From Holophagaceae bacterium (GTDB lineage Bacteria > Acidobacteriota > Holophagae > Holophagales > Holophagaceae): 5,850 nt of DNA. The stretch is taken from positions 1 through 5,850 of the forward strand of contig JANXQX010000195.1 of assembly GCA_025353305.1 (NCBI GenBank), read 5' to 3'. The position numbers and the translations under genes are program-made. Each line of letters opens with the position of its first letter. Positions within the stretch are counted from its first letter, which is position 1. Shown in pieces: positions 1 through 4,180 of this stretch. The notes under the pieces are model-generated. The model searched no databases, had not been told where the DNA came from, and worked only from the letters and a program-made list of their open reading frames with translations.

Positions 1-53
1 GCGAGCCCCACTAGCAGGAAGAAACCAAGGAAGATGCGGAAGCTGAGTCTCAT
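1..53 (-). CDS. creC: CreC-like sensor histidine kinase, N-terminal fragment (runs off window)
   Basis: Only the first 17 codons are in the window, starting from ATG at 53-51. They read MRLSFRIFLGFFLLVGL, a short basic start followed by a hydrophobic run, as expected of a first transmembrane segment. From memory this resembles the start of E. coli CreC, which also begins with a short basic stretch leading into a GYFLLV-type helix. CreC is an inner-membrane histidine kinase that phosphorylates CreB. The match is short, but the neighbouring response regulator is a very clear CreB, and creB and creC are normally adjacent in that order. Here about 500 bp of repeats separate them. No strong Shine-Dalgarno sequence is seen before this ATG. 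A kinase of another subfamily remains possible, because only the N-terminus is visible. Confidence 0.72.
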   Translation of the reverse strand, partial: MRLSFRIFLGFFLLVGL

Positions 54-191
54 GGGAATTTCGCCATGATCGCACGGCGGCCTGTGGAAGGTCTCGTTTT
101 GGCGTTTCGTGCTGTGCGAAGTGAAAAAAGATTCACCGCCAAGACGCCAAGCACGCCAAGGGCAATCATCATGTGCCAGGTTCGCGAATGG

Positions 192-253
192 AATTCAGAC
201 GGCCCGGCGACGGCCTCACGCGCCAGTGTGATCCGCGCCGGGCCGTCTGAATT
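192..253. repeat. 18-bp perfect hairpin
   Basis: AATTCAGACGGCCCGGCG at 192-209 is exactly complementary in reverse to CGCCGGGCCGTCTGAATT at 236-253, with a 26-nt loop. The stem is GC-rich and very stable. It sits within the larger 131-363 inverted repeat, so the whole region can fold as a nested cruciform or RNA structure. There is no T-tract beside the stem on either strand, so a simple intrinsic terminator is not supported. Confidence 0.75.
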
Positions 254-264
254 TGCGGGCCTTG

Positions 265-339
265 GGCCCGCTGGCGCTGCGCGCCTCGCGAAACGATTTC
301 GGGCTCAAATCAATTGTGGTGGAGTTTGCTTTTCTTGGC
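265..339. repeat. Direct repeat, copy 1 of 2 (75 bp)
   Basis: This copy begins GCCCGCTGGCGCTGCGCGCC and continues through TCGCGAAACGATTTC to TTTTCTTGGCG. It aligns without gaps to 395-469 at an offset of exactly 130 bp, with roughly three quarters or more of the bases identical by eye. The GGCGCTGCGCGCC core is nearly palindromic, as in REP-type extragenic palindromes. Copy 1 runs straight into the right arm of the 131-363 inverted repeat. Confidence 0.65.
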
Positions 340-394
340 GTGCTTGGCGTCTTGGCGGTGAATTCTATCTTTTTGAAGGCAACTCCGTATGAAA

Positions 395-469
395 GCCCGC
401 AGGCGCTACGCGCCCCGCGAAGCGATTTCAGGTCCAAGACAAAAGTGGTTGTGTTTTCTTTTCTTCACG
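395..469. repeat. Direct repeat, copy 2 of 2 (75 bp)
   Basis: This is the second, diverged copy of the unit at 265-339 and begins GCCCGCAGGCGCTACGCGCC. In copy 1 the CTTGGCG tandem follows at once. Here about 35 extra bases, including the small hairpin GAGCC-AAATG-GGCTC at 491-505, lie before the next tandem copy at 505-532. Confidence 0.62.
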
Positions 470-504
470 GTGTCGGCCGAACCGATACGCGAGCCAAATG
501 GGCT

Positions 505-532
505 CTTGGCGTTCTTGGCGTCTTGGTGGTGG
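505..532. repeat. Third copy of the CTTGGCG tandem motif
   Basis: CTTGGCGTTCTTGGCGTC followed by TTGGTGGTG matches, with a few changes, the right arm of the inverted repeat at 334-363 in the same orientation. It lies just downstream of the creB stop codon, so it would be in the 3' part of a creB transcript. Confidence 0.65.
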
Positions 533-557
533 TATTTGCATTTCAATGCCGCCCGAC

Positions 558-1232
558 TCACATCCTGCCGATGCTGTAGCCAAGGCCACGATGCGTCTGG
601 ATGGGGTCTGCCTCGGCGTCCACGGCGCGGAGTTTGGCCCGCAGGGTCTTGATATGGGTGTCCACGGTGCGGTCACCGCTCTCCTCGGCTTCGGGCCAGA
701 CCCGCTCCAGGAGCTGGACCCTTGAAAACACTTGTTCCGGATGGGCCAATAAAGTCTTCAGCAGCCTGAATTCGTAGCGCGTGAGCTCCAGTGCCTTGCC
801 GCGGAACTCGATGCGGTGTTTGGCCTCGTCCACCAAAAAAGCAGTGGCTGAGGCCTGGGTGGATGAACGGTCCAGCCGTCTCAGGATCACCCGCACCCGC
901 GCCACCAGCTCCCGCGGACTGAAGGGTTTCACCACGTAATCGTCGGCGCCGATCTCCAGTCCCACGATGCGGTCCACTTCCTCTGCCCGCGCCGTGAGCA
1001 TGATCACGGGGATGTCCGAGAAGGTCCGCAGGCGGCGGCAGACTTCGAATCCCGAAATGTCCGGCAGACCCACGTCGAGGATGACCAGCTTGAAGGCGCC
1101 TTCGGGAATCCGGGCCAGCGCGGCTTCTCCAAGCGTCTCATGGCCGGGATGGAATCCCTCGGTCCTCAGCGCGTAGGAAATGGTGTCCGCGATGGCGGGT
1201 TCGTCCTCGACGATCAGGATGTTGGGTTCCAT
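558..1232 (-). CDS. creB: CreB-family response regulator (OmpR/PhoB type)
   Basis: This is a 224-residue cytoplasmic transcription factor with a receiver domain (about residues 1-120) and a winged-helix DNA-binding domain (about 130-224). The acidic pair E9/D10, phospho-acceptor D53 (in ILDVGLPDISGFEVCRRL), T80 and K102 (in GADDYVVKPFSPREL) are all present. The C-terminal stretches LTRYEFRLLKTLL, DRTVDTHIKTLRAKLRA and THRGLGYS match CreB closely from memory, and E. coli CreB is about 229 residues. CreB is phosphorylated by CreC and controls catabolic and envelope-related genes in enterobacteria; its targets here are unknown. ATG at 1232 is chosen. A GTG at 1235 directly precedes it, and GAGGGAG lies just upstream. 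The gene starts 46 bp after hicA ends and is probably cotranscribed with it. The stop is TGA. Confidence 0.93.
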   Translation of the reverse strand: MEPNILIVEDEPAIADTISYALRTEGFHPGHETLGEAALARIPEGAFKLVILDVGLPDISGFEVCRRLRTFSDIPVIMLTARAEEVDRIVGLEIGADDYVVKPFSPRELVARVRVILRRLDRSSTQASATAFLVDEAKHRIEFRGKALELTRYEFRLLKTLLAHPEQVFSRVQLLERVWPEAEESGDRTVDTHIKTLRAKLRAVDAEADPIQTHRGLGYSIGRM

Positions 1233-1278
1233 CACTCCCTCGGGACTGCTTCGATTTGGGGACGGGGGACGCGCCTTT

Positions 1279-1464
1279 TCAGAATTCCAGGATATTGAGA
1301 TCGCGGCAGATTTTCCGGGCCAGGAAATCGTCGATTTCCCGATGGCGTGGAATTGTGGACACCTTGCGTAGAGCGCGGTTGATGAAAATGGAATGATTGC
1401 CGCCGTCCCTCAGCAGTTCACAACCGTGAGCCGGCAAATACCGCAGTAGGTCGGTCCGCTTCAT
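1279..1464 (-). CDS. hicA: HicA-family toxin (mRNA interferase), intact
   Basis: This 61-residue protein has the HicA/YcfA fold signature: an N-terminal helix (KRTDLLRYLPAHGCELLRDG), then GGNHSIFIN with the predicted catalytic His at residue 24, a conserved Pro-Arg-His segment (STIPRHREID), and a closing helix ending ARKICRDLNILEF. HicA toxins are double-stranded-RNA-binding-fold ribonucleases that cleave mRNA on ribosomes and are held inactive by HicB. The ATG overlaps the hicB stop codon (ATGA, positions 1464-1461), which implies translational coupling. Antitoxin-before-toxin order is common in this family. The frame is open throughout and the active-site residue is intact, unlike the second copy at 3632-3856. 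Activity itself is inferred. Confidence 0.9.
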   Translation of the reverse strand: MKRTDLLRYLPAHGCELLRDGGNHSIFINRALRKVSTIPRHREIDDFLARKICRDLNILEF

Positions 1465-1682
1465 GCTGTGATGCGCAATGATTCTCGGATGACGGATTGG
1501 CCGTCCAGCTCTTCTTCGGCCAACATGCGGTTCGCTTCCATGACCATGGCCACAGCCTCCTGCAGATTTTCACGGGCTTCGTCAAGGGTGGCCCCCTGGG
1601 TGTTGGCACCGGGCAACTCCTCCACGAAGGCCAGGTAGCCTTCAGGCACTTGTTTGAATACGGCTGTGAATTGGATTCCCAT
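1461..1682 (-). CDS. hicB: HicB-family antitoxin, intact
   Basis: This 73-residue protein has the partial RNase-H-like HicB domain. It starts with the strand FTAVFKQVPEGYLAFVEELPG, continues with the family hallmark PGANTQGATLDEARENLQEAV, and ends in a short C-terminal tail (QSVIRESLRITA). It would bind and neutralise the adjacent HicA and may autoregulate the pair. No separate helix-turn-helix or ribbon-helix-helix domain is visible after the core, so DNA binding is uncertain. The start is chosen at 1682 because GGGGAG (1694-1689) lies six bases before that ATG; the in-frame ATG at 1688 touches the same site with no spacing. The gene begins 13 bp after the purM stop, so it probably shares the purM transcript, and it overlaps hicA by four bases. 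Confidence 0.9.
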   Translation of the reverse strand: MGIQFTAVFKQVPEGYLAFVEELPGANTQGATLDEARENLQEAVAMVMEANRMLAEEELDGQSVIRESLRITA

Positions 1683-1688
1683 TCTCAT

Positions 1689-1694
1689 CTCCCC
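1689..1694 (-). promoter_or_regulatory. Ribosome binding site that sets the hicB start
   Basis: On the minus strand, GGGGAG is followed by ATGAGA and then ATG. Spacing of six bases favours the second ATG (1682-1680) over the first (1688-1686), which abuts the site. The element lies just after the purM TAG stop, so purM-hicB coupling is plausible. Confidence 0.6.
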
Positions 1695-1695
1695 G

Positions 1696-2748
1696 CTAAC
1701 GATAGACCACCTTGCCGCCGCCCTTGACGAGCCTGCCCATGATCCAGGCCTGCTCGCCGGTGTTCTTCAGTTCGGTCACGATCCTGGGGGCTTCGATGTC
1801 GCTGGCGATGAGCACCATGCCCACGCCCAGATTGAAGCTGCGCCGGGCGTCTTCGATGGGCATTCTCGAGGCCTCGATCAGATGGCGGAAGAGCCCTGGC
1901 ACTGCCCAGCTCTTCGTGGCGATTTCCGCATCCAGATGGCTGGGCAGCACGCGGGGGATGTTGTCGGTCAGGCCGCCGCCGGTGATGTGGGCCATGCCGC
2001 GGATCCGGCGGGCTTTCACCAGGGGCATGATCTGGTCCAGGTAGCAGCGATGCACCGCCAGCAGCGATGCGCCCACGGTCTTCCCCGTCGCGGGCAGCAG
2101 GGAATCCACGGTGCGGTTCTCCACTTCGAACAGCACTTTTCTCGCCAGGGAATAGCCGTTGGTGTGCAGGCCGCTGGAGGGCAGGCCGATGAGGGCATCG
2201 CCTGCGAACATCTCATCGAGCCGGGGCAGCAGATCGGACCCATCCACCAGCCCCACGATGGTGCCCGCCACGTCCACTTCACCGGGTTCGTAGACGCCGG
2301 GCATTTCCGCCATTTCGCCGCCGATGAGCGCGCAGCCCGTGGCCTTGCAGGCTTCGGCCATGCCCTTGACGATCTGTTCGATGATTTCGGGTTCGAGCTT
2401 CTGCGCGGCGACGTAATCCAGGAAGAACAGTGGCCGCGCGCCCTGCACCAGGATGTCGTTGATGCAGTGGTTCACCAGGTCCTGGCCCACGGTGTCCCAG
2501 ATGTTGGCGAGCCGCGCGACCTTCATTTTCGTGCCCACGCCATCCATGGAGCTCACCAATATGGGCCGGGCCTCCTCGAATTTCGCCGCGAACAGCCCGC
2601 CGAACAGCCCCAGATCGCTCAGCACGCCGGCCGTCTTGGTGGCCTTCACGTGGGACTTGATGCGGCGCAGGGCCTCGTCCTGGCGGTTGATGTCCACACC
2701 AGACGCGGCGTAGGTCACTTCGCCAGGATTTGTTTTCGCGTCACTCAT
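1696..2748 (-). CDS. purM: Phosphoribosylformylglycinamidine cyclo-ligase (AIR synthetase)
   Basis: This 350-residue cytoplasmic enzyme catalyses the ATP-dependent closure of FGAM to aminoimidazole ribonucleotide, the fifth step of purine synthesis. Family motifs appear in order: SGVDINRQDEALRRIK (16-31), the nucleotide-binding SSMDGVGTKMKVA (66-78), NHCINDILVQGARPLFFLDY (93-112), IGGEMAEMPGVY (142-153), GLPSSGLHTNGYSLARKVL (188-206) and MAHITGGGLTDNIPRVLP (252-269). Length is typical for PurM (about 345 residues). Start ATG at 2748 has GGGGA a few bases upstream. It is divergent from folE across 65 bp and is followed closely by hicBA. No purN follows it, although purN is the usual partner in many bacteria. 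Purine metabolism supplies the GTP used by FolE, but the pairing may be coincidental. Confidence 0.98.
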   Translation of the reverse strand: MSDAKTNPGEVTYAASGVDINRQDEALRRIKSHVKATKTAGVLSDLGLFGGLFAAKFEEARPILVSSMDGVGTKMKVARLANIWDTVGQDLVNHCINDILVQGARPLFFLDYVAAQKLEPEIIEQIVKGMAEACKATGCALIGGEMAEMPGVYEPGEVDVAGTIVGLVDGSDLLPRLDEMFAGDALIGLPSSGLHTNGYSLARKVLFEVENRTVDSLLPATGKTVGASLLAVHRCYLDQIMPLVKARRIRGMAHITGGGLTDNIPRVLPSHLDAEIATKSWAVPGLFRHLIEASRMPIEDARRSFNLGVGMVLIASDIEAPRIVTELKNTGEQAWIMGRLVKGGGKVVYR

Positions 2749-2813
2749 TTGAGTCCCCGGAACCTGATGGTTTATTGAGCTTATGAACTATGATTTTCGC
2801 ATAGGATCAGCCC
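2749..2813. promoter_or_regulatory. Divergent purM/folE promoter region
   Basis: These 65 bp must contain promoters for both divergent genes, unless one is served from elsewhere. The region is AT-rich relative to its surroundings. A TATGAT hexamer at 2789-2794 is a plausible -10 for folE, with no good -35 at the usual distance. AGGA at 2803-2806 is a good folE ribosome binding site, seven bases before the ATG. No purine (PurR-like) operator or riboswitch was recognised; the space is too short for the usual purine riboswitch plus a promoter. Confidence 0.45.
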
Positions 2814-3356
2814 ATGCCCCTCAACGAATCCGAAGCCGAAGACTCCATCCGCGCCCTGCTGGTCAGTTTCGGCCTGGATCCGGATGCGCTGGAACTGGCC
2901 GATACGCCCCGGCGGGTGCGTGAGTTCTGGGCGGAGCGCACGGCGGGCTACGACGTGGATCTGGCGGCGGAATTGAAGGCGCTGCCCGGCGAGCTGGCGC
3001 CGGTGCCCGTGGTCCTTTCGCGCATACCATTCGTCTCCACCTGCGAACACCATCTGGCGCCCTTCCAGGGCCTGGCCACGGTGGGGTACGCACCGGGGCA
3101 GGGCGGCACCGTGGGCCTTAGCAAGCTCGTGCGCGTGGTGCAGGCCTTCGCGTGGCGCCTGCAGGTGCAGGAACGCATGACACGCCAGATCTTCGATGCG
3201 CTTGAACTGCACCTGAAACCCGCCGCCTGGGGCGTGAAGCTGGTGGCCGAACACACCTGCATGAGCCATCGCGGCGTCAAGACCCCCGAAGTCCCCGTGA
3301 CCACCCTGCTGCTGGGCGGCGCGTGGCAGGCGGATCCGCCGGCGGAATTCCTGTGA
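2814..3356 (+). CDS. folE: GTP cyclohydrolase I
   Basis: This 180-residue enzyme converts GTP to dihydroneopterin triphosphate, the entry step to folate and other pterins. It contains the TPRRV motif (31-35), the zinc and catalytic segment STCEHHLAPFQG (75-86, with predicted ligands C77 and H80 and catalytic H79), VGLSKLVRVVQAFAWRLQVQ (100-119) and AEHTCMSHRGVK (145-156, with the third zinc ligand C149 and H147). It is a type I enzyme with the complete Cys/His/Cys zinc set, shorter at the N-terminus than E. coli FolE (222 residues) but complete in the catalytic core. It acts as a homodecamer in known relatives. A clear AGGA site precedes the ATG. It ends with TGA, which shows that TGA is a normal stop in this genome. 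Confidence 0.97.
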   Translation: MPLNESEAEDSIRALLVSFGLDPDALELADTPRRVREFWAERTAGYDVDLAAELKALPGELAPVPVVLSRIPFVSTCEHHLAPFQGLATVGYAPGQGGTVGLSKLVRVVQAFAWRLQVQERMTRQIFDALELHLKPAAWGVKLVAEHTCMSHRGVKTPEVPVTTLLLGGAWQADPPAEFL

Positions 3357-3381
3357 GGCGGGATGATTCTATCTCCCCGCC
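3357..3381. terminator. Weak hairpin after folE
   Basis: GGCGGG (3357-3362) and CCCGCC (3376-3381) form a 6-bp GC stem with a 13-nt loop directly after the folE stop codon. There is no T-run after it, so it is only a weak terminator candidate. It could also mark the edge of the downstream cassette-like DNA. Confidence 0.3.
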
Positions 3382-3410
3382 GAACGCGAAAAGCCGTAGG
3401 ATCCGACTTT

Positions 3411-3415
3411 GGAGG
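3411..3415 (+). promoter_or_regulatory. Ribosome binding site of broken hicB
   Basis: GGAGG lies five bases before the ATG at 3421. This is the strongest Shine-Dalgarno match in the window, although the reading frame it serves is broken after about 31 codons. Confidence 0.65.
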
Positions 3416-3420
3416 CCGCC

Positions 3421-3635
3421 ATGACACGACAGTTTGATGTCATCGTCGAAAAAGACTCGGCCGGATTCTTCGTCGCCTCGGTGCCTGCGTTACCAGGTTG
3501 CCATAGCCAAGCGAATCACTTGATGAACTGATGGAACGCATTCGCGAAGCCATCGAACTTTGCCTAGAAGTTCAGGGCGACCCACCGGAGTCGCTTGATT
3601 TCATTGGCATTCAGCGGATCACGGTTGCTGCGTGA
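3421..3635 (+). pseudogene. hicB: HicB-family antitoxin, frameshifted
   Basis: From ATG 3421 the frame reads MTRQFDVIVEKDSAGFFVAS, then VPALPGCHSQA, a typical HicB first half. It then loses register and stops at TGA 3529-3531. The rest of the domain continues in another frame from 3513: ESLDELMERIREAIELCLEV, then a tail ending FIGIQRITVAA and TGA at 3633-3635. Adding one base near 3512-3513 restores a continuous 71-residue HicB (CHSQA-ESLDEL), so a single-base deletion explains the break. The first frame's stop overlaps an ATG of the second frame (TGATG, 3529-3533), so a 34-residue C-terminal piece could be made by reinitiation. The second half overlaps the hicA remnant by four bases. A sequencing error must be excluded, but damage to hicA as well favours true decay. 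Confidence 0.88.
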
Positions 3636-3856
3636 CAACGCTTCCCAGTTTCACCGGGCTGGAGTTGATCGCGGTGCTGAGAAAGGCTTGATTCGATGTC
3701 ATCCGCATCAAGGGAAGCCATCATTTTCTTTGACGTGAAGATGGCCGAGCGGTCATTGTTCCCGTCCATTCTGGTGAATCAATCGGGCCTGGCCTCTTCA
3801 ACAAAATCCTTCGGGATTGTGACCTGAGTCGAGAACAATTCCTGAAATTCCCCTAA
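3632..3856 (+). pseudogene. hicA: HicA-family toxin with two in-frame stop codons
   Basis: From GTG 3632, which overlaps the hicB remnant's TGA, the frame reads TTLPSFTGLELIAVLRKA, stop, FDVIRIKGSHHFL, stop, REDGRAVIVPVHSGESIGPG, LFNKILRDCDLSREQFLKFP and ends with TAA 3854-3856. All HicA landmarks are in one frame: the KA-G-FxxxRIKGSHH active-site segment, VPVHSGE and the LxxILRDCDLSREQFL helix. The two interruptions are TGA at 3689-3691, where the family usually has Gly (GGA to TGA is one change), and TGA at 3731-3733, where Arg or a similar residue would be expected (CGA to TGA is one change). The repaired length would be 74 residues. The toxin is almost certainly dead. Its TAA lies inside the left end of the attC-like site, as is common for integron cassette genes. 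Confidence 0.88.
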
Positions 3857-3963
3857 CTGCCACTCGCCCAAGGCCGCTTGGGCACCGACATAGAGGCTCC
3901 AGCTCCGTGAACGCAGTGAGCAGGAGGGCGCACTGCGCCCGATAGCTGGAGGGGCAGTTACGC
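3851..3963 (+). other. attC-like recombination site (end of the hicBA cassette)
   Basis: The left end CCCTAAC (3851-3857) resembles the R'' box RYYYAAC. The right end GTTACGC (3957-3963) resembles the R' box GTTRRRY with one mismatch. The inner flanks pair: TAACTGCC (3854-3861) with GGCAGTTA (3953-3960). Inside are three further hairpins: GCCCAAG/CTTGGGC (3866-3872 / 3877-3883), CTCCAGCT/AGCTGGAG (3897-3904 / 3944-3951) and GGGCGC/GCGCCC (3926-3931 / 3935-3940). The size (113 bp) is within the known attC range. Location at the 3' end of a small TA operon, with the gene's stop codon in R'', and an intI gene close by support the call. The branched interior and imperfect boxes are unusual, so the call is not certain. 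Confidence 0.62.
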
Positions 3964-3984
3964 CTTGGTCAGAAAAACGCTGAC
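3951..3984 (+). repeat. 34-bp direct repeat, copy 1 (attC-type right end)
   Basis: GGGGCAGTTACGCCTTGGTC and the following AGAAAAACGCTGAC recur at 4127-4160 with 32 of 34 bases identical, 176 bp apart. The copies share the GTTACGCC cut-site-like core. A third, inverted copy of the GGGGCAGTTACGCCTTGGT part is at 4159-4180. Confidence 0.85.
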
Positions 3985-4133
3985 TGCTGCCACTTGTTGC
4001 TGCATGCCTCCGATTTGCCTCGGACCACCATCCATCGCGTCGGCCGGTGACCGGTATCGGGGAACGTGTTGCCTTCGACCTTGTTGGGAGGACCGCCCAT
4101 CTCTTGGGACATCTTGGCCGACATTAGGGGCAG
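3958..4133 (+). mobile_element. 176-bp cassette-like unit with no convincing gene
   Basis: If integrase cuts between G and TT in the two GTTACGCC sites, this is the unit released between them. It begins TTACGCCTTGGTCAG. Its possible own attC would run from ACGCTGACTGCTGCC (3977-3991) to GGGGCAGTTACGCC at its end, with poor pairing. It contains a small CCGG-TGA-CCGG palindrome. The only open frame (3965-4159 plus) has no recognisable family, crosses the boundary and ends in the next repeat. I read it as an ORF-less or decayed cassette. The interpretation rests on the flanking repeats, not on its content. Confidence 0.42.
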
Positions 4134-4180
4134 TTACGCCTTGGTCAGAAGAACGCTAACCAAGGCGTAACTGCCCCTAA
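4124..4180. repeat. 22-bp perfect inverted repeat overlapping the intI stop codon
   Basis: The arm at 4124-4145 (beginning TTAGGGGCAGTTACGCC) is the exact reverse complement of 4159-4180, with a 13-nt loop (CAGAAGAACGCTA). Each arm carries the attC-type right end GGGGCAGTTACGCC, so two such ends face each other. The right arm includes the TAG stop of intI (4179-4177). The 3' end of intI reads straight into an attC-like end. No T-tract follows on the minus strand, which makes a standard terminator unlikely, although the hairpin could still protect the intI transcript end. Confidence 0.85.

Larger units (their letters stand above)
131..363. repeat. Element bounded by a 30-bp perfect inverted repeat (CTTGGCG-type)
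   Basis: Positions 131-160 (beginning ATTCACCGCCAAGACGCC) are the exact reverse complement of 334-363, which ends GTCTTGGCGGTGAAT. Each arm is itself a tandem of the heptamer CTTGGCG with one- or two-base joints. The similarity continues outwards imperfectly (AAAAAAGA on the left, TCTATCTTTTT on the right, with a four-base indel). The 233-bp unit contains the separate hairpin at 192-253. Terminal inverted repeats without a gene suggest a MITE-like or REP-like dispersed element. No target-site duplication could be recognised, so the mobile interpretation is inference. Confidence 0.7.
54..557. other. Repeat-rich intergenic region between creB and creC
   Basis: No convincing gene is seen on either strand. 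The open frames here (for example 66-392 plus and 216-437 minus) run through the inverted and direct repeats and show no recognisable domain. The stretch holds a 30-bp perfect inverted repeat (131-160 / 334-363), an 18-bp perfect stem inside it (192-209 / 236-253), a diverged 75-bp direct repeat (265-339 / 395-469), and a third copy of the CTTGGCG tandem (505-532). In E. coli creB and creC are almost contiguous, so this looks like an insertion or expansion of repeats in an ancestral operon. Confidence 0.75.

Noticed and set aside
66..437. Open frames on both strands between creB and creC
   Set aside because: Their translations come from the inverted and direct repeats (similar peptides appear on both strands), so the frames reflect repeat composition and not genes.
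1654..2778. Long plus-strand open frame (374 residues) antisense to purM
   Set aside because: It is His/Ala/Gly-rich low-quality sequence with no domain, lying exactly opposite a certain purM gene. This is a codon-bias shadow in GC-rich DNA.
3689..3733. Two in-frame TGA codons in hicA as possible recoding (TGA read as an amino acid)
   Set aside because: folE, creB and both intact hic genes end in TGA, so it is a normal stop here. Selenocysteine at a Gly and an Arg position of HicA has no precedent known to me, and the partner hicB is also frameshifted. Decay is simpler.
3965..4159. 64-residue plus-strand frame in the 176-bp unit
   Set aside because: Cys- and Pro-rich, no ribosome binding site, no family, and it ends within the next repeat copy, so it is judged spurious.
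4124..4180. The 22-bp palindrome as a simple intrinsic terminator of intI
   Set aside because: No T-tract follows the stem on the minus strand, and its arms are copies of the attC-type end found elsewhere. A recombination-site origin explains it better, though a transcript-end role is not excluded.
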